Notes: generated by a model from the letters alone, not told the origin. Counted from the first letter of the stretch, positions 33,996 through 42,569 are shown. The stretch is DNA of 64,000 nucleotides from JAENVU01 sp046598395 (GCA_046598395.1 JBKJIQ010000009.1:1-64000); one strand, 5' to 3'. Numbers and translations are program-made.

Positions 33996-35204
33996 ATGAG
34001 CGGGCTCAACGAGTCGCACCTGGTGGCGGTGGTGCTCCCGGCGCCCGCCGCGGCAGACGCCGTCCGACGGGTCTGGGACGCCGGCGACGCGGTCATCGTG
34101 ATCGATCCATCGGCGCCGGGGCTGAACGACCGAATCACCGCCGCGGCCGCGACCCACATCATCGATAGCAACGGAACCCGACCGACTCCCGATGGTCGGC
34201 CGGTGCCCGATGGCGTCGGGGCAGTCGTTGCCACCTCCGGCACCACCGGTCGGGCGCGTCATGTGGAACTCACCATGGCCGGCCTAGCTGCTTCGGCCAC
34301 CGCGGTCCACGCCGCCCTCGCCGTCGATCCGCAATGCGATCTGTGGCTCGCCTGTCTCCCTTTGTATTCGATCGCCGGACTCGCGATCGTGGCGCGCTCG
34401 TACACCACAGGAACACCGATCGAGGTACACCCTCGGTTCGATGCGCGTGAGGTGGCGGAGGCATCGGCCACATGCTCACTCGTCTCGCTCGTGCCGACCA
34501 CGTTGGGGCGGCTCGTCGACGCCGACGTGTCCGGCGCCCGACGGTTCCGCCACATCCTGATCGGCGGTGCACCGATCCCCGAAGCACTCACGCGCCGAGC
34601 CGCTCACGCCGGGGTGAACCTGGTGACCACCTACGGGCTCACCGAGACGGGCGGGGGCTGCGTGCACGACGGGCATGCGTTGGCCGGGGTGGAGATCGAA
34701 CTCGCACGCGACACATCCGAAATTCTCGTGCGAGGACCCGTGGTCATGCGCGGCTACCGAGATGCCCCGGCCGACCGCGAGACGTGGCACGACGGTTGGC
34801 TTCGTACCGGTGACGTTGGTCGGTGGGAACCGGATGGGCGGCTTGCGGTCGTCGATCGCATCAAGGATCTCATCATCACCGGTGGCGTCAACGTCAGCCC
34901 GGTCATGGTGGAAATAGCGCTTCGTGATGCGCCCGGTGTCGGCGACCTGGCCATCATCGGCACCCCGGACCCCGAATGGGGCGAGCGGATCGTGGCGTGC
35001 ATCGTTCCCCACGATCCTTCTGATCTGCCGTCGCTCGCTGCGCTCCGCGCCGCCGGTACCGCCAACGGCCTGCGCCCGGCCGAACTGCCGCGGGAGATCC
35101 GGCTCGTCGCCTCGATACCTCGCACGCCCGGCGGCAAGACCCTGCGCCGAATACTGCGAGACGAACCGGCCGCCTCACCAAAGCCAGGCCGCTCGCCCGC
35201 TTAG
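33996..35204 (+). CDS. menE: MenE, o-succinylbenzoate-CoA ligase
   Basis: A 402-aa acyl-adenylating enzyme activating o-succinylbenzoate with ATP and CoA. Motifs are the P-loop ATSGTTGRARHVELT (with R in place of the usual PK), the adenine motif VTTYGLTETGGG, GWLRTGDVG, and the catalytic lysine in IPRTPGGKTLRR. At 402 aa it is shorter than many MenE proteins (about 450-490), mostly in the N-terminal domain. The ATG follows TACGCT by 8 nt with no Shine-Dalgarno. Together with menB it completes the pathway to DHNA-CoA. Confidence 0.92.
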   Translation: MSGLNESHLVAVVLPAPAAADAVRRVWDAGDAVIVIDPSAPGLNDRITAAAATHIIDSNGTRPTPDGRPVPDGVGAVVATSGTTGRARHVELTMAGLAASATAVHAALAVDPQCDLWLACLPLYSIAGLAIVARSYTTGTPIEVHPRFDAREVAEASATCSLVSLVPTTLGRLVDADVSGARRFRHILIGGAPIPEALTRRAAHAGVNLVTTYGLTETGGGCVHDGHALAGVEIELARDTSEILVRGPVVMRGYRDAPADRETWHDGWLRTGDVGRWEPDGRLAVVDRIKDLIITGGVNVSPVMVEIALRDAPGVGDLAIIGTPDPEWGERIVACIVPHDPSDLPSLAALRAAGTANGLRPAELPREIRLVASIPRTPGGKTLRRILRDEPAASPKPGRSPA

Positions 35205-35974
35205 TGACCTTGGAAGTTCGGCCCACGCTTCTCGGCGAATGCCGCGAGACCTTCTTGTAAATCGTCGCTGACGAATGCTGCCTCTTCGAGGGCCCGGATC
35301 TCGGCCAGCGCATCCGCATCGAGTGCGGTCGCGGCGTTCACGAGGTTCAGGGCGCGCTTGTGGCCTTGCACGGTGATGGGAGCGAGCGCAGCGATTGCCG
35401 ACGCGAACTCGATGGCCTCGGGGCGCACATCCTCCACCATCCGAGTCACGAGGCCGATCCGATCAGCCTCATCCCGATCGAGTTGTCGACTCGTGACCAG
35501 CAAGTCGCGGGCCGCCGTGTGGCCGATGAGGAGCGCGAGGCGGCGAACGTTTGCCGCGCTCAAGACAATGCCCAGCTTCGACGCCGGGATCCCAAAGATC
35601 GCTCCAGGTCCAGCCACGCGGAAGTCGCACGCCACGACGAGCTGGGTCCCCGCACCGAGCGCATAGCCGTGAATCGCGGCGATGACCGGCGCCGGGTGAG
35701 CTTCGATCGCGTCGAGCAACAACTCGAACGCCGGACGGAACGAGTCGGCGCCACCATGCTGGAGTCCGCCGTGGTCTGCGGTTCGCCGCACGATGTCGGC
35801 GCCGGCACAGAACGAGGAACCCTCGCCCGCGATCACCACGGCCCGCAGGTGGTGCGAACGTTCGAAATGACCGCGCAGCTCATCGCACAGTTCCGCGTTC
35901 AGTGCGTTCCGACGTTCCTGGCGATCAAGAATCGCGAGGCCCACGTGGGGGGCCGGTTGTTCCCAGCGAATCAC
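35201..35974 (-). CDS. Enoyl-CoA hydratase/isomerase family protein
   Basis: A 257-aa crotonase-fold protein. The oxyanion hole segments are GEGSSFCAGADI and AAIHGYALGAGTQLVVACDF, and the fold continues to EGLAAFAEKRGPNFQGH. The catalytic glutamates of classical hydratases are not clearly both conserved, so hydratase versus isomerase or other acyl-CoA activity cannot be decided. The GTG start overlaps the stop of the biotin carrier gene (GTGA), so the two are cotranscribed. It is probably a fatty-acid or amino-acid catabolic enzyme. Confidence 0.85.
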   Translation of the reverse strand: MIRWEQPAPHVGLAILDRQERRNALNAELCDELRGHFERSHHLRAVVIAGEGSSFCAGADIVRRTADHGGLQHGGADSFRPAFELLLDAIEAHPAPVIAAIHGYALGAGTQLVVACDFRVAGPGAIFGIPASKLGIVLSAANVRRLALLIGHTAARDLLVTSRQLDRDEADRIGLVTRMVEDVRPEAIEFASAIAALAPITVQGHKRALNLVNAATALDADALAEIRALEEAAFVSDDLQEGLAAFAEKRGPNFQGH

Positions 35975-36189
35975 GACTCGTCGATGATGGCGATGAGGTC
36001 GCCCTCGTGGACCACTTGCTCGGGGACCACATGCAGTTCGCGCAGCACGCCCGGAACTTCGGTGATCACGGGAATCTCCATCTTCATGGATTCGAGGATG
36101 CAGATCTCATCGCCTTCCGCGACCATGGTTCCGACCTCAGCCACCACTTGCCACACGTTTGCGGTAATTTCCGCGCGAATCTCAGCCAT
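35971..36189 (-). CDS. Small biotin carboxyl carrier domain protein
   Basis: A 72-aa stand-alone biotinyl domain. The biotinylation motif is ESMKMEIP with target lysine K36. It is the minimal carrier, similar to the short BCCP-like proteins of acyl-CoA carboxylases and decarboxylases. A carboxylase beta subunit lies 1.2 kb away (37393-38979), but no biotin carboxylase is in the window. The ATG lies 6 nt after a TACTCT box with no Shine-Dalgarno, suggesting a leaderless transcript. Confidence 0.85.
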   Translation of the reverse strand: MAEIRAEITANVWQVVAEVGTMVAEGDEICILESMKMEIPVITEVPGVLRELHVVPEQVVHEGDLIAIIDES

Positions 36190-36306
36190 CGCCGCAGAGT
36201 AACCGCCCGAGTCGGGGGGCCGACAGGGTGGGCGGTGACCCAGGTTTTCGCATTTGGTAATACGACACCCAGCCCTCACATGAATAGCGCCGGTAGGTTG
36301 CACATC

Positions 36307-37269
36307 ATGACCAGCGCAACGGTGTCGTCGCCCACGCCCTCGATCCGCGGCATGCGGATCCCACCTGCCGTCCAGCGACTCCGGGAGTCGGCGCCTCCCT
36401 GGGCCGGATTCGCGGCGCGCATCATCGCGGGAATGCTCTGGCTTTCGAATACCGACTGGAAGCGGCCACCCGATTTCGGTCGTCCGACCCGAGGCCTTTG
36501 GATCTTCGCCAACCACGGGATCACCAACGAAGTCTTCGGACCGTTCCGGTGGGTGCTCGAAGAGATCGTGGTCCCGAACTTCAAGGTCTTCGGCTGGGTC
36601 ACCATCGCTACTGAGGTACTACTCGCGGCGCTCTTGCTCTCGGGCGCCTTCACGCGGTTTGCCGCGATTCTCGGCGTTGGTCAAGCAGTCGCCATCACGC
36701 TGTCGGTGCTCAATACTCCCGGCGAGTACAACTGGGCCTACTACATGATGATCGCGCTACATCTTGCGATCTTGGCCAACGGCGCCGGACCATGGTCCGT
36801 TGATTCGATGATCGCCAAGGCTCGGACCGGCGATGCGAATGCAGTGGCGCGGGCGGTCAATGCCGGACGCGTCGGACTCCTCGTGCTGCTCGGGAGCGTC
36901 GGCGCGTTTCTGATCTACGAACAGCGCGACAAGAGTTTCTCGATCAGCAAACGCGGGATCGCCTACTTCCAAGATGTGGCGACCATCAATCAAGCGGTTC
37001 GGGGGACCGTGCTCCTGGGCATCACGTTGATCGGGCTCGGGATTCTGGTAGCCGCGATTGGTCAGCTGCCCCGGCCCGCCCGAGCCGTGGGCGGGTTCCT
37101 GGTCATCGCTGCTCTCATCTGTGCCGCTACCTACGGCTCCAGTGTCAACGTGTTCGGCGGCGCGCCGTCGACCAGCGCGATTCTGTTGGTCGCCGCGGCA
37201 TTCCTGTTGGGCGCATCATGGGCAGTGAGCCACGTCGCGCAACTCGGCTCAGGCGAACGCTCGGCGTAG
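36307..37269 (+). CDS. DoxX-like membrane protein
   Basis: A 320-aa protein with about eight predicted membrane helices. The first half (about residues 35-170) resembles DoxX/DoxD: LARIIAGMLWL-type start, GWVTIATEVLLAALLLSGAF, and an NTPGEYNWAYYMMIALHLAIL segment. The second half repeats a four-helix layout less clearly. DoxX-type proteins are linked to thiosulfate:quinone oxidoreductase or to oxidative stress; no specific role is visible here. The ATG follows TAGGTT by 7 nt. The end overlaps a small minus-strand gene. Confidence 0.7.
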   Translation: MTSATVSSPTPSIRGMRIPPAVQRLRESAPPWAGFAARIIAGMLWLSNTDWKRPPDFGRPTRGLWIFANHGITNEVFGPFRWVLEEIVVPNFKVFGWVTIATEVLLAALLLSGAFTRFAAILGVGQAVAITLSVLNTPGEYNWAYYMMIALHLAILANGAGPWSVDSMIAKARTGDANAVARAVNAGRVGLLVLLGSVGAFLIYEQRDKSFSISKRGIAYFQDVATINQAVRGTVLLGITLIGLGILVAAIGQLPRPARAVGGFLVIAALICAATYGSSVNVFGGAPSTSAILLVAAAFLLGASWAVSHVAQLGSGERSA

Positions 37270-37380
37270 GCGGGTGCTCGCGATCTCCGCGTCCGGTCGA
37301 TCACGAATCGCACGACGCGGCACCGCCAACAACGCGGCGGCGAGCGTGCCACCCAGAAAGTCGCGGCGAGTCAGAGTCAT
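37249..37380 (-). CDS. Orphan twin-arginine signal peptide protein (43 aa)
   Basis: A 43-aa frame starting MTLTRRDFLGGTLAAALL. TRRDFL is a textbook Tat motif followed by a hydrophobic h-region, but only about 20 residues remain after it and no mature domain is present. It begins 12 nt after the stop of the carboxylase beta gene and could be cotranscribed with it. No Shine-Dalgarno is visible. It is most simply the surviving signal peptide of a lost Tat substrate, or less likely a functional micropeptide. It overlaps the DoxX-like gene tail to tail by 21 nt. Confidence 0.5.
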   Translation of the reverse strand: MTLTRRDFLGGTLAAALLAVPRRAIRDRPDAEIASTRLRRAFA

Positions 37381-37392
37381 GCGCAGCGGCGC

Positions 37393-38979
37393 TCAGACCG
37401 GGAGCACACCGTGTTTACGCCACGGCCGGTCCACGTGCTTATCCCGCGAGATATGCAGCCCGCGCCAGATCGCATTGCGAGTGTCGGCCGGGTCGATCAC
37501 ATCGTCGAGCTGCGCGTGGCCGGCCGCGATGTACGGGTCGATGTTGGCGCGGATCTCCTCTGCGAGTTCAAGCCGCTTGGCGGCGCGCTCCGCTTCGGGT
37601 ACCGCCTCCAAGGTCTTGCGGTGGATGATGTTCACGGCACCATCCGGCCCCATCACCGCGATCTCGGCCGTGGGCCACGAGACGATGTAGTCGGCTTCGT
37701 AAGCCAACCCGTTCATCACGAAATATCCGGCGCCGTAGCTCTTGCGCATGATGACGCTGATCTTCGGCACCGTCGCTTCACTCACCGCAAACAGCATCTT
37801 GGCGCCGTGACGAATGATTCCCTGCTTCTCCACGGCAGAACCGACGATGAAACCGGGCACGTCGTGGAGGAACACGAGCGGAATACCGAACGCATCGCAG
37901 AGCCAGACGAAACGCGCCGCTTTGTCGGCCGCGTTCACATCGAGCGCGCCACCGAGCACCATCGGCTGGTTCGCCACAATGCCCACGGGCTCACCACCAA
38001 CGCGCGCCAGGCCCGTGACGATGTTCTTGGCCCACTCCGGTTTCATCGGAAAGAAATGGCCATCGTCCACGACCGCCGCGATCACCTTGCGCACGTCGTA
38101 GGCGCGACGAGGCGCGGTCGGCACAATCTCGTAGATCTCTTCGGCCCGCCGATCAACCGGGTCGTCGCACACCCGGGTGGGCGGCCGCTCCTGATTGTGT
38201 TGCGGGAAGAACGACAGGTACTCGCGCACAATGCGCAGACACTCCTCGTCGTCGGCCACTTCGAGATCTGCCACACCGCTGATCTTGGTGTGGACGCCCG
38301 AGCCGCCCATCTCTTCTTCGCTCACGTCTTCGCCCACGGCGGCCTTCACCAGATGCCGTCCGGCGAGGGCCATCGACGACGTCCCCTTCACCATGGGCAC
38401 GAAATCGGCGAGCGCCGGAATATATGCAGTACCGGCGGCGCAGTGGCCCATCATCGCGGCCACCATCGGTATCACGCCGCTCATCGCCACCTGCTCGCGG
38501 AAGAGGTCGCCCGCGCCGGCAAACGTGGAGCCACTCGTGGCCTGGATCCGAGCGCCGGCTGAGTCGAGCAGCCAGACCATCGGGATGCGTTGACTGAGCG
38601 CATGGTGGCGCATGCGGCGGATCTTGCTTTCGCCGACTGCGCCCATCGATCCTGCCATCACACTGAAGTCGTATGCCGCGACCGCGATCAGACGGCCATC
38701 GATCGCGCCGACACCCGTGACGGCGCCGTCCGCGGCCAGGAACCGGTCACCGAGACCCGCGTCCATGTGGTCGGCGAGCATGCCGTACTCCACCCACGTC
38801 CCCGGATCGAGCAGCAGTTCGAGGCGGTCGCGCACGGTGAGTTTGCCGAGAGATTTCTGGCGCTCGACGAACGACTCGCCGCCCATCCCCAGCGCCTTCG
38901 TCCGGCGCTGCGCGAGATCCGCCACCAACGGCCCCCACTCGTGTCGGTTGCCCCCACCACTGGACTTCGGATCAGCCAT
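37393..38979 (-). CDS. Acyl-CoA carboxylase beta (carboxyltransferase) subunit
   Basis: A 528-aa carboxyltransferase of the propionyl/acetyl/methylcrotonyl-CoA carboxylase group. It has two crotonase-type halves. The first contains LLDSAGARIQ and the oxyanion region GHCAAGTAYIPALADF; the second contains FLHDVPGFIVGSAVEKQGIIRHGAKML and SYGAGYFVMNG. It transfers CO2 from carboxybiotin to an acyl-CoA. The exact acyl group cannot be set; the WPTAEIAVMGPDGAVNI segment is common to several subtypes. GGGGGAGA just before the ATG is the ribosome site. The small biotin carrier at 35971-36189 is a possible partner. Confidence 0.9.
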   Translation of the reverse strand: MADPKSSGGGNRHEWGPLVADLAQRRTKALGMGGESFVERQKSLGKLTVRDRLELLLDPGTWVEYGMLADHMDAGLGDRFLAADGAVTGVGAIDGRLIAVAAYDFSVMAGSMGAVGESKIRRMRHHALSQRIPMVWLLDSAGARIQATSGSTFAGAGDLFREQVAMSGVIPMVAAMMGHCAAGTAYIPALADFVPMVKGTSSMALAGRHLVKAAVGEDVSEEEMGGSGVHTKISGVADLEVADDEECLRIVREYLSFFPQHNQERPPTRVCDDPVDRRAEEIYEIVPTAPRRAYDVRKVIAAVVDDGHFFPMKPEWAKNIVTGLARVGGEPVGIVANQPMVLGGALDVNAADKAARFVWLCDAFGIPLVFLHDVPGFIVGSAVEKQGIIRHGAKMLFAVSEATVPKISVIMRKSYGAGYFVMNGLAYEADYIVSWPTAEIAVMGPDGAVNIIHRKTLEAVPEAERAAKRLELAEEIRANIDPYIAAGHAQLDDVIDPADTRNAIWRGLHISRDKHVDRPWRKHGVLPV

Positions 38980-38997
38980 TTCTCCCCCTCATGGCCC

Positions 38998-39092
38998 TAC
39001 GGGCCGGGCCGGTCGGGCCCCGCTCGGCGAGCGCGGACCCGCTCCATGTGTAATACGGGCCGGGCCGGTCGGGCCCCGCTCGGCGAGCGCGG
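38998..39092. repeat. 39-nt direct repeat in a divergent promoter region
   Basis: An identical 39-nt sequence beginning TACGGGCCGGGCCGGTCGGG occurs at 38998-39036 and 39054-39092, 56 nt apart. Each copy ends with CGCTC-GGC-GAGCG, a short perfect stem. The repeats lie between the carboxylase beta gene (minus) and an SDR gene (plus) and could be operators or a mobile repeat family. Confidence 0.85.
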
Positions 39093-39149
39093 GGTCGGAG
39101 GCTACGTGTTCCGCCCGGGTCCCAACACTGACCGCCGTACGCTGGGCCC

Positions 39150-39926
39150 ATGGGAACACTCGACGGCCGAGTTGCCGTCGTCACCGGCGTGAGCCGACAA
39201 ATCGGGATCGGCTTCGCACTCGCGCGCCGGCTCCTCGCCGAGGGTGCGAGCGTCTTCGCGCACTCGTGGACCGCCCACGACGCCGAGCAGGCCTGGGGAG
39301 CGGATCCTGATGGGATCGACGGCGTGCTCGAGGCGCTCGGTTCACCGGACCGCGTTGGACATCTTGCAGTTGACCTGGCCGATGCCACGGCACCCGCCAC
39401 GGTGATCGCCGCCGCGATCGATCGATTCGGCACCGCCGACGTGCTGATCGCGAACCACGCACGCAGTTCGAAGCAGTCGTTGGAGTCATTGACCGCCCGC
39501 GAGCTCGATGCGGCGTGGGCAGTGAACGCGCGGGCCACCTTGCTGCTGGTCCAGGGCTTCGCCGCGCACCACGACGACACTCGGCCCGGCGGACGGGTCG
39601 TGCTGTTCACCTCCGGCCAACACCTCGCGCCGATGAACAACGAACTTCCCTACGCGGTGAGCAAAGGCGCAATCCATCAGATGACGCGCAGCCTCGCCGA
39701 GCATCTCGCCGATCGATCCATCACGGTGAACGCCATCAATCCCGGACCGACCGATACGGGCTGGGCCGGTCCGGATCTCGCAGACGCGGTCGTGCGATCG
39801 ATGCCGTTCGGCCGTTGGGGCACTCCCACCGACGTCGCCAACCTGGTCGCGTTCCTGGTGTCGGACGACGGCGGTTGGATCACCGGCCAAGTCATCGACT
39901 CCGAAGGCGGCTTCCGCCGGAGTTAA
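39150..39926 (+). CDS. Short-chain dehydrogenase/reductase
   Basis: A 258-aa oxidoreductase. It begins GRVAVVTGVSRQIGIGFALA, a variant of the TGxxxGIG cofactor motif, and has NHARSS in place of NNAG. The catalytic Tyr/Lys are in YAVSKGA, but the usual catalytic Ser position falls in LFTSGQHLAPMNN. The C-terminus (WITGQVIDSEGGF) is standard. Cofactor preference and substrate are not evident; FabG-like homologues with this N-terminus are common in actinobacteria. The ATG follows TACGCT by 6 nt, so it is probably leaderless. Confidence 0.85.
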   Translation: MGTLDGRVAVVTGVSRQIGIGFALARRLLAEGASVFAHSWTAHDAEQAWGADPDGIDGVLEALGSPDRVGHLAVDLADATAPATVIAAAIDRFGTADVLIANHARSSKQSLESLTARELDAAWAVNARATLLLVQGFAAHHDDTRPGGRVVLFTSGQHLAPMNNELPYAVSKGAIHQMTRSLAEHLADRSITVNAINPGPTDTGWAGPDLADAVVRSMPFGRWGTPTDVANLVAFLVSDDGGWITGQVIDSEGGFRRS

Positions 39927-40135
39927 GTCAGAACGGTCTGCACGCGCGGCGCCGCGAGCAGGTCCCCGCGTTCCGAGTTCCACATCGTCTCGTCGCGAAA
40001 CATGCTCGACGCCACAAGCTCCGCCGGAATGCGATCGTCGATGCTGACGAGTTCTTCACCGAGGCGCTCGCCGACCTCTCGCGCTGCGGTGGTCTTGCCC
40101 ACATTGGAACTCCCGCCGATCAACACGACCACCAT
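39923..40135 (-). pseudogene. Remnant of a P-loop kinase-like gene
   Basis: A 70-aa frame starting MVVVLIGGSSNVGKTTAARE, a good Walker A motif, followed by a kinase-like LGEELVSIDDRIPAEL. It then ends after about 50 more residues without Walker B or a lid, whereas small-molecule kinases of this type have about 180-220 residues. The end overlaps the convergent SDR gene by 4 nt, suggesting that the rest was lost when the two were brought together. It could also be a very short functional protein, but ATP binding without the remaining elements is unlikely. Confidence 0.5.
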
Positions 40136-40208
40136 CGGATGACCGTAGCGCCCGACCGAGCGCCGCGGTTCAGGCGACAGATTTCTCCCGATTTTGTTGG
40201 GTTTTGGT

Positions 40209-40238
40209 TTGCAATTCCAAACGTCTGTTTGGTATACT
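40209..40238 (+). promoter_or_regulatory. Promoter with SOS-box-like operator in front of the HNH gene
   Basis: TTGCAA (40209-40214), an 18-nt spacer and TATACT (40233-40238) form a good promoter. CCAAAC-GTCT-GTTTGG, with perfect 6-nt arms, fills the spacer at 40217-40232. Its inner 14 positions match the Gram-positive LexA consensus CGAACRNRYGTTYG at 12 positions. Confidence 0.6.
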
Positions 40239-40277
40239 TGGGGTAAGAACAACCGTAAAGGCGAGAAGGGAGGCATC

Positions 40278-41618
40278 GTGCTCGAAGTACTGGAACGGAC
40301 GGTTTCGATCACGCGATGCCTCGTCGACAGCTTCGACCCATCGAGTCTTTCGGGGCCTGACGCGAAGGCCGCGGTGTTGGCATTTTCTGTGCTTGAGAAG
40401 CTCGCGGCGTCGGGCAAGTTGCTCGCCGCAGGTCGGTTGGATGAGACCGGCGCGTGGGTAGGTGACGGCACGCACCGTGATATCGAAGCATTCCTCGCCG
40501 CGACGTCGGGGACGTCTGTGGGTGCAGGTCGCGCCGCGATGGAAACCGCCCGGCAAGTCAAGACCCAACCCGCGGTCCGAGACGCCCTGCGGCGGGGAGA
40601 GTTGTCTCCCGGACAGGCCAACGCGGTGAGCGCCGCGGTGAAAGCCGACCCGGATTGCGCGGTGGAACTGGTCGGTGTGGCCAAGACCGCCGGGTTCAAA
40701 GGGTTGAAGACCGAATGTGACCGGGTGACCGCCGCCGCCCGGTCCCGGGAGAATGAAATCGAGAACTCCGAACGGATCTATGCGAACCGGTCGTTACGGC
40801 ACCGGAAGATGAGTGACGGTTCTGGCCGAATCGATATCCACGGGCCACTCGATCGGACCGCGCAGATCATGGCCGCGCTCGAACCGTTAGAACGGGAACT
40901 GTTCGAACAGAACCGCAAGACCAGCACCGTGGTGCATCCGGATGCGGTCGCGTTCGACGCGATGACCACCATGGCCGACCTCTTCACCAACAGTCCCGCA
41001 GTCGACGACGACACCAAGCGTTCCGCCAACGGTGACGGTGGTGATAGCAACAGTGGCGACACCGTCGACGACACCGACGATGGTGGTCTCGGAGGCGACG
41101 GCGAAGCCGATACCGCGCCGACACCGAACGGGAAACAGGCCAAGACCCGCGGGGCGCGACCCCTCGCGGTGATCGTCGTCCACATGTCGTATGCCGCGTA
41201 CCTGCGGGGACACACCGTTCCGGGTGAGATCTGCGAGATCGAAGGCGCGGGACCGATCACCGTCGCTACCGCGTATCGCCTCGCGTCGGACAGTTTCATG
41301 AAAGCCATCGTGGCCGACGGTGTGGACGTCAGCCTCATCTCGCATCTCGGAAGAACCATCCCCGCGCATCTACGGACCGGAGTCGAAGTCCGCGACCAGA
41401 CCTGCAACATCGAAGGTTGTGAGATCGACCGGCACCTCGAAATCGACCACAACATCCCCGTCGCCGCCGGTGGCCTCACCTGTCTCGCCAACATCGGCCG
41501 CCTCTGCCACCACCACCACTACCTCAAAACCCTGAGAGACCTCCGACGCATCGGCCCCCACGGAAACCAAAAGTTAGTGACGAAACAAGAATACGAACGA
41601 GCAGGCCCCGGCCCCTAA
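40278..41618 (+). CDS. DUF222 / HNH endonuclease-like protein (13E12 family)
   Basis: A 446-aa protein. The N-terminal two thirds is the helical DUF222 domain. A negatively charged low-complexity stretch (about residues 250-285, rich in Asp, Gly and Ser) precedes a C-terminal HNH domain. That domain contains RDQTCNIEGCEIDRHLEIDH and NIGRLCHHHHYLKTL, giving the CxxxC, HH and N/H residues of the ββα-metal fold. Members are abundant in actinobacteria, often as repeats, and some mycobacterial copies are DNA-damage inducible. The GTG start has AAGGGAGG 4 nt upstream. The LexA-like site in its promoter is consistent with damage control. DNA cleavage itself is an inference from the HNH motif. Confidence 0.9.
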   Translation: MLEVLERTVSITRCLVDSFDPSSLSGPDAKAAVLAFSVLEKLAASGKLLAAGRLDETGAWVGDGTHRDIEAFLAATSGTSVGAGRAAMETARQVKTQPAVRDALRRGELSPGQANAVSAAVKADPDCAVELVGVAKTAGFKGLKTECDRVTAAARSRENEIENSERIYANRSLRHRKMSDGSGRIDIHGPLDRTAQIMAALEPLERELFEQNRKTSTVVHPDAVAFDAMTTMADLFTNSPAVDDDTKRSANGDGGDSNSGDTVDDTDDGGLGGDGEADTAPTPNGKQAKTRGARPLAVIVVHMSYAAYLRGHTVPGEICEIEGAGPITVATAYRLASDSFMKAIVADGVDVSLISHLGRTIPAHLRTGVEVRDQTCNIEGCEIDRHLEIDHNIPVAAGGLTCLANIGRLCHHHHYLKTLRDLRRIGPHGNQKLVTKQEYERAGPGP

Positions 41619-41822
41619 CCAACCGGGCCTATCCAACCCCAGCCCGCAGCGAGGGTCGATGTTTTCGACCGAGCGAGTTCTACCGAGCCGCCAGGCGAGA
41701 CGGATGTTAGAGCGAATCGGAAATATCGACCGTCGCCCACAACGCGGAGCGAACAGAGAACGAGGCCGACCCGTCGCCAGCGCGCCACGAAAAACCCATG
41801 AACCCCGGAGTGCGGCGATGCA

Positions 41823-42569
41823 ATGATCGCGCCCATGCCCCAGGACCACTTCGGTGAGGACATCGCCGCCCGCTACGACGAAACCTCCGGCTCGATGTTC
41901 GAAGCCGATGTGATCGGCACCACCGTCGATGTGCTCACCGAGCTGGCCGGCAACGGCCGCGCGCTCGAGTTCGCGATCGGCACCGGTCGGGTGGCATTAC
42001 CGCTCGCGGCCCGCGGTGTCCTCGTCTCGGGTATCGAGTTCTCCACTGCCATGGTCGAGCAGCTCCGAGCCAAGGACGGCGGGCCGCAGATCGACGTGAC
42101 GATCGGGGACATGGCGACGACCCGGCTCGGCTGCGAGTTCCGGCTCGTCTATCTCGTGTACAACACGATCGGGAACCTGACCACCCAGGATCAACAGGTG
42201 GCGTGCTTCGTCAATGCTGCCGCCCACCTCGAACCCGGTGGATACTTCGTCATCGAGGTCGAAGTACCCGACCTTCGCCGCCTGCCACCAGGCGAGGACG
42301 CCCGCGTGTTCTCCCACGCGCCGGGCTACGTGGGATACGACCGCTACACCGACCTCGTCGCGCAGCAGGCCACGTCACACCACTTCGTTGCCGACGGGTC
42401 GCACGTGAACGAGTTCACAACGCCGTTCCGATACGTGTGGCCGTCTGAGCTCGACCTCATGGCGCGTATTGCCGGCATGTCGCTACGCGACCGATGGTCG
42501 GACTGGAACCGCTCGACCTTCACCGGCGCGAGCACGTCGCACGTCTCGGTCTGGGAAAAAGCGCGCTAG
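41823..42569 (+). CDS. Class I SAM-dependent methyltransferase
   Basis: A 248-aa methyltransferase. The SAM-binding motif is ALEFAIGTGRVALPLAARG, with the acidic end of strand 2 in VSGIEFS and motif II in FRLVYLVYNTIGNL. The substrate is not evident; homologues are annotated as general class I methyltransferases. It lies after the HNH gene in an otherwise non-coding gap of about 200 nt. ATG at 41835 (MPQDHF) is a near alternative start. It ends 20 nt before the convergent cyclase gene. Confidence 0.8.
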   Translation: MIAPMPQDHFGEDIAARYDETSGSMFEADVIGTTVDVLTELAGNGRALEFAIGTGRVALPLAARGVLVSGIEFSTAMVEQLRAKDGGPQIDVTIGDMATTRLGCEFRLVYLVYNTIGNLTTQDQQVACFVNAAAHLEPGGYFVIEVEVPDLRRLPPGEDARVFSHAPGYVGYDRYTDLVAQQATSHHFVADGSHVNEFTTPFRYVWPSELDLMARIAGMSLRDRWSDWNRSTFTGASTSHVSVWEKAR

